NCBI GenBank assembly: GCA_031315915.1
Contig: JALDRK010000016.1
Coordinates: forward strand, 1-64,000
Length of the DNA: 64,000 nt
DNA from: Nitrospirales bacterium
GTDB taxonomy: Bacteria; Nitrospirota; Nitrospiria; Nitrospirales; UBA8639
Direction of reading: 5' to 3'
Shown here: one piece after another, positions 49,315 to 58,475 of the stretch
Layout of the letters: every line of letters begins with the position of its first letter
How positions within the stretch are numbered: the stretch's first letter is position 1
The notes under the pieces: model-generated
The model's input: the letters and a program-made list of their open reading frames with translations, nothing else
What the model was told of the DNA's origin: nothing
Database searches by the model: none
Translations under genes and position numbers: made by a program

Positions 49315-49350
49315 TACGACACGAAAATAGCGTTCAATTGGTGTGTCGTA
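49315..49350. promoter_or_regulatory. Inverted repeat around a possible promoter of the protease unit
   Basis: TACGACAC (49315-49322) and GTGTCGTA (49343-49350) are perfect 8-bp arms with a 20-bp spacer. Between them, on the minus strand, lies TTGAAC (49337-49332), and a weak -10-like TGTATA follows 17 bp downstream at 49314-49309. The geometry suits an operator that covers the -35 region. Confidence 0.4.
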
Positions 49351-50076
49351 AGGTGTTCGAGAACGGTTCAACAACCTCATATTTGAACTCTGTGAATCCT
49401 ACGAGGATGCCACAACAAGGATAAGTCACGGACAATTCCTCTTGGTTCCCTGGTGAGAAGCTCAATCCCATATCATGTTTGAAAAATAAAAACAATTTGT
49501 TGATTTCCTGCCGGCCTTTGGCTGGAGGCACTTTTCTCCTCCCCGAGAGGGGGTTGGAACGAATCCGAAAGTGGGCCTTGACCAGCAAGCCAAAGTCACA
49601 AGGGTGCGTGGAGAAGAGAGGATGGCCAATTGGAGAGAAAGCACAGGAGCTGGAATCCACTCCAGAAATGGAAAATTTAGGTTTTCGTGAGAGTACGAAT
49701 CAACTGAGGAAAAAACCCGGCCCGCGCGAGGAATCAACTAATAATGACGTGAAGATTTTGAGGGAATCAGAAACGAAAAACGGAATTTCAAGGTTGGCAA
49801 CCGACCCATCCGCTCTAGGGCCTCCTGCCGGTGAAATGAAGAATTCCACTCACTTATGAAACCGGCGCCTCCTGCGCAACGAGCCCATCCCTGGGAAAGG
49901 GATATAAAAGGAAAGAATACAAGCTATTAGAGCGTAATTGGCCCAAAAGGTCAATGCTTCATGAGCCTTATGAGTCTTCTTTACTCGAAGGATTTCCCAG
50001 GGATGTCAGCAATGCATCGGCAGGAATTAACGGGGATACAGGGGGATCGGCTAAGCATTACCGGATATTCGCGGGC
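49351..50076. other. Long intergenic region between the protease unit and folE
   Basis: About 726 bp without a gene I can support. It contains GC-rich palindromic stretches around 49510-49555 (for example CCCC-GAGA-GGGG at 49541-49552). Open frames of up to 126 codons cross it but show no protein-like pattern and no good start signals. Confidence 0.5.
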
Positions 50077-50754
50077 CTAATCAGGATCGACGCTCCGGTG
50101 GCGAATGAGTTTGAGGAATTCATCTCGAGTCTGTTGCTGTTTGCGAAAGACCCCCAGCATTTCGCTTGTCACCGCGACCGTGTTTTGTTTTCCCACGCCG
50201 CGCATGCTCATGCAGAGATGACGGGCCTCCATCACCACCCCCACACCATGTGGATTGAGTTTTTCCTGGATGGTATGAGCGATCTGCACGGTCAATCGCT
50301 CTTGAACCTGGAGACGCCGGCTGAACATATCCACGATGCGCGGCACCTTGCTCAAACCCACGACATGCTTCCGAGGGATATAGCCCACGTGACACTTCCC
50401 AAAAAACGGCAACAAATGATGTTCGCAGAGACTGTAAAAATCGATGTCTTTGACGATGACCATCTCATCATATTGAATTGGAAAAAGCGCATGGTTCAGC
50501 AGAGTGTCAATATCTTGATGATAGCCCTGGGTCAAATAGGTTAAGGCCTTGGCCACCCGCTTGGGGGTCTCACGCAACCCGTTGCGGTCCGGATGTTCTC
50601 CTAGCTGCTTCAATAATTGCCGGACCGTCGGCTCCATGTCGGCAATGGCAGCCGGGGGTCTGACTTCGGCATCTTCCGAGCCCGCCCTCTTTCGTGTATT
50701 TCGATGTTTAATGGCTACTTTAGATCTGGATGATCGTGTTGATTGCGATTTCAT
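50077..50754 (-). CDS. folE: GTP cyclohydrolase I
   Basis: From ATG 50754 (GGAG 4 nt upstream) the protein has 225 residues. It converts GTP to 7,8-dihydroneopterin triphosphate for folate and pterin synthesis. The zinc/catalytic motif [30 protein letters not shown] and [12 protein letters not shown] are intact. The first ~45 residues are basic and not conserved. It forms a pair with the 6-pyruvoyl-tetrahydropterin synthase gene 43 bp upstream, suggesting joint pterin synthesis. Confidence 0.96.
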   Translation of the reverse strand: MKSQSTRSSRSKVAIKHRNTRKRAGSEDAEVRPPAAIADMEPTVRQLLKQLGEHPDRNGLRETPKRVAKALTYLTQGYHQDIDTLLNHALFPIQYDEMVIVKDIDFYSLCEHHLLPFFGKCHVGYIPRKHVVGLSKVPRIVDMFSRRLQVQERLTVQIAHTIQEKLNPHGVGVVMEARHLCMSMRGVGKQNTVAVTSEMLGVFRKQQQTRDEFLKLIRHRSVDPD

Positions 50755-50797
50755 ATATCTCCAGGACTTCAGATGAGGCAACAACTACCGGAAGAGT

Positions 50798-51253
50798 TTA
50801 TGGGCGAGGATCACCGACATATCCAAAAAAATTGTCCCGGGTTTCGACCACCCCGATTTTTTCCAACCGTCCGCTTGGCAGCCGATCGACCAGTAGTTCC
50901 CAAATGAGTTTGGCAAGGTTTTCTCCGGTCGTCACTACGCCTTCGAACGCCGGATCAAAATTTAAATGTTGGTGGTCGAACCGCTTGACGACTAATTCCT
51001 CGACACGCTGATCCAACGCCTCCACATCCGTGATCAGGCCCGTTTCCTGATTCAACTCTCCCCGGACGGTCACATGGACAGTATAGTTATGACCATGCCC
51101 ATTAGCATTATTACATTTTCCGAATATTTTGTGATTCACCTCGGGAGACAACTGATCGGTATGCAGCCGATGGGCCGCACAGAATGTATACGAACGCGTA
51201 ATAGTAAAAACCGGCAAAGCGACTGAAGGCGTTGTCGTTCCCATTTGCATCAC
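50798..51253 (-). CDS. 6-pyruvoyl-tetrahydropterin synthase family protein (PTPS/QueD)
   Basis: About 151 residues (several close starts). FCAAHRLH, then FGKCNNANGHGHNYTVHVTV, carries the zinc histidines and catalytic cysteine, and DHQHLNFD and VVETRDN follow. The FGKCNNxNGHGHNY form is closer to animal-type PTPS than to E. coli QueD, which has a shorter KCRRLHGHSF. The neighbouring folE supplies the substrate of either enzyme. It may thus make 6-pyruvoyl-tetrahydropterin or 6-carboxytetrahydropterin (queuosine route). Confidence 0.88.
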   Translation of the reverse strand: MMQMGTTTPSVALPVFTITRSYTFCAAHRLHTDQLSPEVNHKIFGKCNNANGHGHNYTVHVTVRGELNQETGLITDVEALDQRVEELVVKRFDHQHLNFDPAFEGVVTTGENLAKLIWELLVDRLPSGRLEKIGVVETRDNFFGYVGDPRP

Positions 51254-51304
51254 ATGCTTTCCAGGTCTTTCCTGTTCTCTGCCATCGTCATTATCAAAAT
51301 ACGA

Positions 51305-51670
51305 TCAGGGTGTGGAAGTTTTCTCCATCCCCGACAGATTGGATCCGCCGGATACATCCGATTCCGAGCGACCCCACTTGTCGTCGGGAACCTGCACCAT
51401 AACATCTCCCAACACTTTCGCCTGGCAACTTAATCGGTGATAGGGTTCCGTCAGCGCTTCGCGATCCAAGAGGTCCTGCTCCTCGAAATCAATTTCGGAT
51501 AAATGGTCCCCCCCCGCCACCACATCGACGCGGCAGGTCGAACAGGATGCATTGCCTCCGCAATCGTGTTCGAGCGGAAAACCCAAGTGCTCCGCCGCTT
51601 CCAACAGTGAAATATCACGAGGAACTTCACCGCTTTTGCCTTCCGGGTGGATAAAAGTCACTCTCGGCAT
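51305..51670 (-). CDS. [2Fe-2S] ferredoxin
   Basis: A 121-residue plant/adrenodoxin-type ferredoxin. MPRVTFIHPEGKSGEV is followed by the cluster motif CGGNASCSTC and a final cysteine in RLSCQAKVLGD. ATG 51670 is 14 bp after the NuoF-like stop and is preceded by GAGGGACT. Redox partner and role are likely tied to the upstream NuoF-like gene, for example NADH-ferredoxin electron transfer. The C-terminal ~25 residues are low-complexity. Confidence 0.9.
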   Translation of the reverse strand: MPRVTFIHPEGKSGEVPRDISLLEAAEHLGFPLEHDCGGNASCSTCRVDVVAGGDHLSEIDFEEQDLLDREALTEPYHRLSCQAKVLGDVMVQVPDDKWGRSESDVSGGSNLSGMEKTSTP

Positions 51671-51684
51671 ACTGAGTCCCTCCC

Positions 51685-52980
51685 TCACCCGACTCCCACC
51701 GGAGCCGGTTTGTTCGGGCACCGGCCCAGACGAATATGTTCTTCAAACTCATGGCGGAACAGGCGAAGACTATTCTGAACGAGGACCGAGGCCCCCGTCA
51801 CCAGGGTGCAGTAACCGGTTCCTTTGACAAATCCGCAAATTTGCAGCAATTGCGCCAAATCTTTTTCCGTTCCCTGACCATCTTCAATCTTCCGAACCAG
51901 GGTGGCTAACTCCTGCGTACCGATTCGGCAGGGAGGACACTGGCCACAACTTTCACGCTCAAAAAAGTGAGAATATTTGAGCGTGAGTTCGATCATACAG
52001 GTTGCGTCATCCACAACAATCACGCCGGCCGATCCCAAACCCGTTCCGGCCTTTTTCAGTGAATCGAAATCCATGGGAAGATCCAATTGATCCGGACCGA
52101 TCATCGAAAATGATGGTCCGCCGGGAAACACCGCCTTGACTCCACGACCGTTTACCACTCCCTGGCCGCACACTTCAATCAGATGTCGTAACGGGGTTCC
52201 GAGCGGCAGTTCATACACACCAGGTCGATTCACCGCTCCACTAAGGGAGAACAACATCGCTCCAGGGCACGTAGATGGTCCGACTTCACGAAACCATTCA
52301 GGACCGTTCCGTAAGATATGAGGAATATTCGATAAGGTTTCCACATTGTTGACCAACGTTGGTTTCCCGTGTAATCCATATTCTGTAGGATAAAATGGGG
52401 GTTTTTGCTTGGGCTGTGCCGGTCGTCCCTGCATCGACTCCAACATGGCTGTTTCCTCACCGGCCACATAACTCCCATACCCGTCAAATATTTCGATATC
52501 GATATCGAGGCCGGTTCCTTGAACATTGTCACCAAGAAACCCTCTGTCCCTTGCAACGTCCTTGGCCCGTTGAAAATGCGACCGCTCTTCTTCAAACTCA
52601 TGATTGAGATAAATGTATGCCTTCTTCGCTCCCACCGTATAGGCGGCAATCAGACAGCCTTCCAAAAGCTGATGAGGGTAGTGACGCAACAAATAGCGAT
52701 CTTTAAATGTGCCGGGTTCATGTTCACCCGCGTTGCAGACAAAGTAATGTTCCGTAATCCGGTGATGCAGCACCTTGTCCCATTTCAAGCCGGTTGGAAA
52801 CCCGGCTCCTCCCCGACCTCGTAAGTGTGCCTCTTTTAAGGTATTAATCGTTCTTTGAGGGTCTGCAGATTTCAGACAGGAAAGCCAGGCTTCATACCCG
52901 CCCTGTCGGCAATAGACTTCAACATCCCACGGGTCTCCGGAATAGGGGCGGAGCAATCTCGGGGAAAATTCCTTAGGCAT
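51685..52980 (-). CDS. NuoF-like NADH:acceptor oxidoreductase subunit
   Basis: About 431 residues from ATG 52980 (GGAG 6 nt upstream; frame opens at 53019). The FMN/NADH site shows LRGRGGAGFPTGLKWD and CNAGEHEPGTFKDR, then an SLBB-like segment and the C-terminal 4Fe-4S motif SCGQCPPCRIGTQEL with a last cysteine ~40 residues on. NuoE and NuoG are not adjacent; instead a [2Fe-2S] ferredoxin follows. This suggests a stand-alone diaphorase module, perhaps moving electrons between NAD(H) and ferredoxin, not a classical complex I subunit. Confidence 0.9.
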   Translation of the reverse strand: MPKEFSPRLLRPYSGDPWDVEVYCRQGGYEAWLSCLKSADPQRTINTLKEAHLRGRGGAGFPTGLKWDKVLHHRITEHYFVCNAGEHEPGTFKDRYLLRHYPHQLLEGCLIAAYTVGAKKAYIYLNHEFEEERSHFQRAKDVARDRGFLGDNVQGTGLDIDIEIFDGYGSYVAGEETAMLESMQGRPAQPKQKPPFYPTEYGLHGKPTLVNNVETLSNIPHILRNGPEWFREVGPSTCPGAMLFSLSGAVNRPGVYELPLGTPLRHLIEVCGQGVVNGRGVKAVFPGGPSFSMIGPDQLDLPMDFDSLKKAGTGLGSAGVIVVDDATCMIELTLKYSHFFERESCGQCPPCRIGTQELATLVRKIEDGQGTEKDLAQLLQICGFVKGTGYCTLVTGASVLVQNSLRLFRHEFEEHIRLGRCPNKPAPVGVG

Positions 52981-53028
52981 GCCCATCTCCACACATATCA
53001 CACCGATTGAACCCTTCACCCATATTAT

Positions 53029-53154
53029 TCAGCATATCCTTTTTCCACGTAGCCCGGAATAATATTCCGCCGCATTATTACTCAACAGTTCCAATGATTT
53101 AAAGATTTCACTATACGAATCGTTTTCCGGAACCGTCAAGCCAAACCTACTCAC
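53029..53154 (-). CDS. Possible 41-residue protein upstream of the NuoF-like gene
   Basis: A GTG at 53154, preceded by AAAGGA at 7-nt spacing, opens a frame of 41 residues (MSRFGLTVPENDSYSEIFKS, then LELLSNNAAEYYSGLRGKRIC). The composition looks like a real, mostly helical protein. It would be translated directly before the NuoF-like gene, with which it could be coupled. I do not recognise it. Without conservation data it may still be chance. Confidence 0.4.
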   Translation of the reverse strand: MSRFGLTVPENDSYSEIFKSLELLSNNAAEYYSGLRGKRIC

Positions 53155-53231
53155 ACAACATCCTTTATTGGGTAACTCAGGTTATGATAAGAGAATCCCG
53201 TCGGAGACGAACAATGATGGTGCTTGAGCAA

Positions 53232-54179
53232 TCAGGAAGCTTTGCGTAACATATTCTCCACTTGAGCGCATAATTCCTTCACCGCTTTTGCAGAGGCATC
53301 CAAGGCAGATTTCTCCTGAGCTGTCAGGTCATATTCAATAATGGCCTCTGCACCGCCTATGCCCAGCTTCACCGGGACGCCTAAAAAGAGATTGTGATAT
53401 CCATATTCTCCCTCGCATAACGCGGCGCAAGGCAATATTTTCTTTTGATCCTTCGTAATGGCTTCGACCATTTCCACCACAGAGGCGGCTGGCGCATAGT
53501 AGGCGCTGCCGGTCTTGAGAAGGTTCACGATTTCGGCTCCTCCTTCCCGCGTCCGCTTAATGAGAGCGTCCAATTTTTCGGTGGAGAGCCACTCGTTGAT
53601 CGGTCGCCCTGCCACCGTGGTGTATCGAATCAAGGGCACCATGGAATCGCCATGTCCTCCCAGCACCATCGCATGAATATTTTCGACGGAGATCTGCAAG
53701 GCGTCCGCAATAAACGTGCGGAAGCGTGCCGAATCCAATACGCCGGCCATGCCTAACACCCGGTGCTTGGGAAACCCGCTCACTTTGTGCGCCACGAACG
53801 TCATCGCATCCAGGGGATTCGAGACTAAAATAAAAATGGCATGGGGCGAACGGTGAGCCGTTTCGCGCACGACGGAGGACACGATGCGCGTATTGGTTTC
53901 CAACAACTCGTCCCGGCTCATCCCCGGCCGGCGGGGAATGCCGGACGTAATCACGACAATGTCAGATTCCTTGGTCTCTTCATAATGATTGGTGCCGGTC
54001 ACCAACGAGTCATACGAACACACCGGTCCAGCTTCTAACAGATCGAGGGCTTTACCCTGTGGCATGCCTTCCACGATGTCCACAAGAGTGACATCGTACC
54101 AATTCTTTTCAGCAAGCCGCTGGGCAATCGATCCTCCCACATTTCCCGCTCCCACCACGGTGACTTTTACCCGCCTCAT
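53232..54179 (-). CDS. mdh: Malate dehydrogenase
   Basis: A 315-residue LDH-like malate dehydrogenase interconverting malate and oxaloacetate with NAD. The Rossmann motif VVGAGNVGG, the substrate-binding arginines in [39 protein letters not shown] and the catalytic histidine in [12 protein letters not shown] are present. It serves the TCA cycle in either direction. It lies 77 bp before the possible small ORF and the NuoF-like gene. Confidence 0.96.
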   Translation of the reverse strand: MRRVKVTVVGAGNVGGSIAQRLAEKNWYDVTLVDIVEGMPQGKALDLLEAGPVCSYDSLVTGTNHYEETKESDIVVITSGIPRRPGMSRDELLETNTRIVSSVVRETAHRSPHAIFILVSNPLDAMTFVAHKVSGFPKHRVLGMAGVLDSARFRTFIADALQISVENIHAMVLGGHGDSMVPLIRYTTVAGRPINEWLSTEKLDALIKRTREGGAEIVNLLKTGSAYYAPAASVVEMVEAITKDQKKILPCAALCEGEYGYHNLFLGVPVKLGIGGAEAIIEYDLTAQEKSALDASAKAVKELCAQVENMLRKAS

Positions 54180-54224
54180 ACTCCACCTTTTCGTTTGAAG
54201 AACATGGGATCCTCTTGCCGGACA

Positions 54225-54632
54225 TTACTCCTCATGTGCCGTCCACCCACCAACCTTGAAGTTGATCGTACACACAAAGTTTTCGCCTTGATAAAAATTC
54301 ACTTTGATCTTTTTTTTCCCATATGTGGCTGCTAAAAATTCTTCCGGGGCATCGACGAAAGCCTGAAACGTCCCGGGCTCATAACTTCCCAACTCCAGGA
54401 ACGTCACGATCATTCCGGTCTTGACCTCCTGAAGCATCTTGGCGGAACAATGGGGATAAATCTCCCAGAATTTTTCCCGGATTTCATCCTGGGTGGGTTC
54501 CTCCCGTTCCCCGTCGGCCGATCGATCTTTTTTGGCAAACTTGGCCTGCCGCCGGACATAGGGATATTGATGCCCGGTAAATAGCTTATACAACCAGGGA
54601 GGCACTTCAGGTCGAGCCATCGATTCAGTCAT
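54225..54632 (-). CDS. Unknown protein downstream of the VWA gene
   Basis: A 135-residue protein (ATG 54632; ATG 54620, MARPEVPPWLYKLF, is an alternative start). It has a basic segment (YVRRQAKFAKKD), a single HCSAKMLQEVK region and a beta-rich end (KIKVNFYQGENFVCTINFKV). No signal peptide or membrane segment is seen. It begins 14 bp after the large VWA protein and probably functions with it. I do not recognise the family. Confidence 0.65.
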   Translation of the reverse strand: MTESMARPEVPPWLYKLFTGHQYPYVRRQAKFAKKDRSADGEREEPTQDEIREKFWEIYPHCSAKMLQEVKTGMIVTFLELGSYEPGTFQAFVDAPEEFLAATYGKKKIKVNFYQGENFVCTINFKVGGWTAHEE

Positions 54633-54646
54633 GGCGTGTCAGAATT

Positions 54647-57600
54647 TCAACGGGCGGTCAGACGTTGATAAATTTTAGGGAGCCGAGTGGGGAGGGAGTC
54701 AATTTCATCAACGACTAGATAACCCACTTCCCCATACATCCGTTTAACATAGTCGGTAGCTGCCTGGTCAATGGTAATACAAAACGGATGGATCCCCATG
54801 AGACGCGCCTCCCTGAGTGCCATTTTGGTGTCCTCTAAGGCATATTCATCCGTATAATGATCGTCAAGGGGCTTTCCATCACTTAATAACACCAACAGCC
54901 GCACCTTCGCAGATTGTTCGAACAACCGGGAGGCGGCATGCCGAATGGCCGCACCATCTCGGTTTTGCTGTCGAGGCCGGATTCCACTGATCTTCAACCC
55001 CACCCGGCCTCCGGCACGATGGGTAAAATCCTTGATCACCTGAAGATCGACCGATTGCCGCGATTTTCCGGAAAAACCATAAATGGCAAATTGATCTCCC
55101 ACGGCACTTAACGCCTCCGATAAAACCAACAGGCCCTCCTTTTCAATGTCATTCACGGTCCTCCCCCCGGAACCCATTTGGCGGCCGGTCGATCCGCTCA
55201 TGTCAATGAGAAAGGCCACGGCTACCTGACGATCACGTTTCTGGCGACTGGCATAGATTTGATCAGAAGGGTCGGCACCTCGCTTTCGGTCCACCAACCA
55301 GTTCACCATCGCATCACAATCAATGTCTTCTCCATCGGATTGCCGCCCAATTCGACGAAAGGCCTCCGGGCGAATGCCCTCAAAATACCGGCGGATCATT
55401 TTTATCACCGCCCCATAGGTCCGGAAGGTGTCATCCACAAAATCCGGTGACCCTTCCGAGGCCTCATGTTCTATCACCCTGCACCATTGAGGCCGATAAT
55501 CTCCGACAAGGCCATCCCATTCCTGATAGAGATACTGCCCTTCTCCCAATCGCTTTCCATGATGTTCCCGTACAGAGTCCGGCTCGGGTTGAAACCATTG
55601 CTGCAATGGGGATTCACCAAACATGGCGCTCGGATCAGCGTGTTGATTCGGCTGCATAGTCTTGGACTGAGACTCTTTTTGACCCCCTCCTCTGGGTTGG
55701 CCTCCCGCTGGAGGCTGACCCCCGACTTTTTCCTGATTTGCAGTTTGGTCGGTTTCCTGGTCTTCCGATATCCCGGCCAATACCTGAGGATCAAGAGGGC
55801 TCCGGTATCCCCAATTGTCAAAGGGACGATAATCCTCTTCCATTGTTTCCGTGGCCTCATGGGCCGTCCCGGCATGTTCCTCACCTGATTCACCGGGAAA
55901 CGGTTCCGGCTTTTCGGAGAGGGGCTTCCAGTGTCCGACCCGGCGCTCCAATTCATGGTACAAACGGTCGGCTAACACTACCGAGTCATTCACGGTCTTA
56001 CGAGGACTGAGAATCGTTTGCGCTTCAGTCCAAAGGGGTTCAATGATATCTTGAAGACCCGGCTCAGACACCAGTTCTTTGTCCAATCCTGAAAACCGGA
56101 GCAATAAGGCATCCAAAACCATCTCGCGAGCAGTCATCCCATGCGTCAGGGTTCGCAACTGAATCGCTTCTTTTATTAAGGTAGAAAAATCTTCTGCCAA
56201 GCCGGGATATTCGTGTTTCAGCAAAAAGTCCACCCGTCCATCCTCAAGGATTTCCCATAAATCTCTCATAAGTTCTGGTTGAGAATATCGTTGAAATAGA
56301 TCTCCCAGGGTATACACCGGTAACGGGGAGGAAGGCGATGTAGCTCCGGAACGTTTTCCAACCGCATCAGCTAGGTTGTGCAAGACTTGCGAAGAAATGC
56401 GATAGGTCCCAAACTCCAAATGCCCCACTTCATGAGCTACCATGGCCGTATACCATCGGCGGTTTCCCTCGAGAGTGGTCGACCGCTTCATAACCAGGGG
56501 CAAATAAATCGTTTGACCGTCCTCGGCCACCTTGGCTTTGGAACCTTGGCTCGAAGAAGAAGTTCCATGCAAATGTTCCAGAGGCGGCAAATCCGTATTC
56601 AAGGCTTCAATACTCACATCCTGCCCGGACAGGGCCCTGGCAAATATTTTCAGGGAACGGAGAACCTGGCGTAGGGAAACCCCCGTCATGGCCTCTTCTA
56701 CCGCTTCGCAAGCTTGACGAGTTTCCATGCCAAAGAATGCCCGCCCCGCTTCCGCGCTATATTCCAAAGCTTCCATGCCCTGACTAAACCAACCATCGAA
56801 CACTGAGGTATCTTCCGCATTGGAATACTGAATCACCTCGGGAACCCTTCGACAATATGCCAGAACGGCTTCGGCATCCCGATCCGCGATTAAAAGCCCG
56901 AATTTCAAAACACGGTTTTTCCATTCCTCGGAAGGAAGACCTGACAATATTCCCGGGGCCTCGGCCAAAAACAGAACGGCCTGCTCCGGCGACTGATCGG
57001 CAAGTGCAGTCCCTAAATCAATGACTCTCTCCTTCACCTCAGGTTCTGGAATTTCCAGAAATAAGCTGGGGCTTGACCGGAAAAACTCCAACGTCCCGAT
57101 ATAATCCGGTTTCCCCAGGCTATTCTGCACCATGAGCTTCATACCAAACCCCGTCCACCCTTTTGCCAACTCCAATGGAATAGCTCGTTGAACGTTGGGA
57201 CATTCCCGGAAAAATTCATTCCCCAACACATAGTCCCAACCGACTAATTCAAAACCCAATGCTGCCCATTGCTGCAGTTCTTCAATACTCACGTCTGCGG
57301 GGAATTCGGAAAGCGCTTTAAAATATTCATACGCACACTGGGCTGCCGTTTCAGAGGGACTATCCGCCAAATCCAGAACCATGGCAAGCAGGTGATCCGT
57401 TTTTGACGAAGGCTCCCAAAAACCCAGAATGCCAGGGCTTTCCTTAAAATATCGAAGACCCAATGCCCCGGACGCCTGAGACAGGGTGATCCCAAGATCC
57501 AACCAGGGGACAACACTGGACAGGGCTTTATTTCGGAATAATTCTCCCAATCCTCTGATTGCTTCCCCCTGAATTTTGGAAGAAACTTCCCTCAGCTCTC

Positions 57601-57730
57601 CCAAAAGCTCTAAAACCTGAATTTGCAGATTGGTATGACCTAATGCTTCCAAAATCTCCTGGACCGACCTTGAATCCAATTGATCGACCAAAAGGTCTTG
57701 AAGAGATTGATTTTTTTCCCTATCAGTCAT
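54647..57730 (-). CDS. NorD/CbbO-like VWA-domain protein with HEVGH motif and N-terminal repeats
   Basis: A 1027-residue cytoplasmic protein. Residues 1-330 contain a loosely repeated [YF]-F-[KR]-x-x-P motif (e.g. RYFKESPG at 93, EFFRECPN at 172, EFFRSSPS at 215, LFLAEAPG at 253), suggesting an alpha-solenoid. An HEVGHLEFG motif is at 433-441. A Gly/Gln/Pro-rich linker (650-700) precedes the C-terminal VWA domain, with MIDAS DMSGSTG at 843-849 and SDGKPLDD near 950. This is the NorD/CbbO layout; such proteins work with a MoxR/CbbQ AAA+ ATPase to insert metals or activate enzymes. No MoxR gene is in the window. Confidence 0.85.
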   Translation of the reverse strand: MTDREKNQSLQDLLVDQLDSRSVQEILEALGHTNLQIQVLELLGELREVSSKIQGEAIRGLGELFRNKALSSVVPWLDLGITLSQASGALGLRYFKESPGILGFWEPSSKTDHLLAMVLDLADSPSETAAQCAYEYFKALSEFPADVSIEELQQWAALGFELVGWDYVLGNEFFRECPNVQRAIPLELAKGWTGFGMKLMVQNSLGKPDYIGTLEFFRSSPSLFLEIPEPEVKERVIDLGTALADQSPEQAVLFLAEAPGILSGLPSEEWKNRVLKFGLLIADRDAEAVLAYCRRVPEVIQYSNAEDTSVFDGWFSQGMEALEYSAEAGRAFFGMETRQACEAVEEAMTGVSLRQVLRSLKIFARALSGQDVSIEALNTDLPPLEHLHGTSSSSQGSKAKVAEDGQTIYLPLVMKRSTTLEGNRRWYTAMVAHEVGHLEFGTYRISSQVLHNLADAVGKRSGATSPSSPLPVYTLGDLFQRYSQPELMRDLWEILEDGRVDFLLKHEYPGLAEDFSTLIKEAIQLRTLTHGMTAREMVLDALLLRFSGLDKELVSEPGLQDIIEPLWTEAQTILSPRKTVNDSVVLADRLYHELERRVGHWKPLSEKPEPFPGESGEEHAGTAHEATETMEEDYRPFDNWGYRSPLDPQVLAGISEDQETDQTANQEKVGGQPPAGGQPRGGGQKESQSKTMQPNQHADPSAMFGESPLQQWFQPEPDSVREHHGKRLGEGQYLYQEWDGLVGDYRPQWCRVIEHEASEGSPDFVDDTFRTYGAVIKMIRRYFEGIRPEAFRRIGRQSDGEDIDCDAMVNWLVDRKRGADPSDQIYASRQKRDRQVAVAFLIDMSGSTGRQMGSGGRTVNDIEKEGLLVLSEALSAVGDQFAIYGFSGKSRQSVDLQVIKDFTHRAGGRVGLKISGIRPRQQNRDGAAIRHAASRLFEQSAKVRLLVLLSDGKPLDDHYTDEYALEDTKMALREARLMGIHPFCITIDQAATDYVKRMYGEVGYLVVDEIDSLPTRLPKIYQRLTAR

Positions 57731-57912
57731 CGAATGACTCGATTTCTCTCAAAAAATCGTCAGCAGAGCCGCCTTGAGGAGCCTCACACCTTTCCCCAGA
57801 CTTCGTCCTTAATGCCATTTTTTAAGGAAAGGCATTATAAAATTGAGGTTGAAGGATGTAAACCAACATCACAAGGGGATACCGTACCTTCGTTTCTTAG
57901 AAAAGTGGAACG

Positions 57913-58251
57913 TCAATCGCTTTTCGGACTCCCACCGCTTCTCCCTTGGTTCAGCAATGAAAGCAGGAATGCTTGTAGCGTACCAAGAGTTTTCCCCTTA
58001 ATAAGAATTCGCTTATGCCGTGAACTCGCTCCAGACACAATTTGCACCGAACGTTGTGGAACACCCACCCGCTTCGACAGAAACTGGCATAGTTCCTCAT
58101 TGGCTCTCCCTTCAAGTGGTGGAGCTTGAATTCGGATTTTGATCTCTCCTCCTTGAATGCCCATGATCTGAGATTGCGCCGCTCGAGGCTGGAGAAGACA
58201 TTTCAGCTCCACCCCATCTTTTTTTTCCGTTGCCCATGGCTCGGATTTCAT
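57913..58251 (-). CDS. DUF167 (YggU-like) family protein
   Basis: A 112-residue protein of the DUF167 fold: LKCLLQPRAAQSQIMGIQGG, then IKIRIQAPPLEGRANEELCQ and the segment VQIVSGASSRHKRILIKG. These are the family's P-x-A-x-x and APPxxGxAN signatures. Biochemical role unknown. The C-terminal tail is short and basic. It stands alone on the minus strand between the VWA gene and the divergent Bfd-like gene. Confidence 0.9.
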   Translation of the reverse strand: MKSEPWATEKKDGVELKCLLQPRAAQSQIMGIQGGEIKIRIQAPPLEGRANEELCQFLSKRVGVPQRSVQIVSGASSRHKRILIKGKTLGTLQAFLLSLLNQGRSGGSPKSD

Positions 58252-58402
58252 CTACATCCTTTTTGGCTACCATGAAAGAGAAAGAAACCAGGCACTATCA
58301 TTGAAATTTATCCTGAAGCTAAAATGAAAAACATGAAAGAAGCATCTAATGATTCAATTAAAATTATCAATTAAATTAAGTACTTATAAAAATCAATCAC
58401 GC

Positions 58403-58431
58403 TTGACAGCTTCATGAATTGACTGTAATAT
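58403..58431 (+). promoter_or_regulatory. Candidate sigma70 promoter of the Bfd-like gene
   Basis: TTGACA (58403-58408), a 17-bp spacer, then TAATAT (58426-58431), a 4/6 match to the -10 box. A Fur-like site lies about 12 bp downstream. Confidence 0.6.
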
Positions 58432-58442
58432 CATTTAAAAAT

Positions 58443-58461
58443 GAAAACTGTTATCATTATC
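58443..58461 (+). promoter_or_regulatory. Fur-box-like operator
   Basis: The 19-mer GAAAACTGTTATCATTATC matches the E. coli Fur consensus GATAATGATAATCATTATC at 14 of 19 positions, perfectly over the last nine bases. It sits just after the predicted start of the transcript for a Bfd-like ferredoxin, a typical iron-regulated gene. Binding would repress the gene when iron is plentiful. Confidence 0.6.
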
Positions 58462-58475
58462 GAAACATAACTCTC

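Noticed and set aside
49479-49859. Plus-strand frame of 126 codons upstream of folE
   Set aside because: Composition is not protein-like and no start signal is present.
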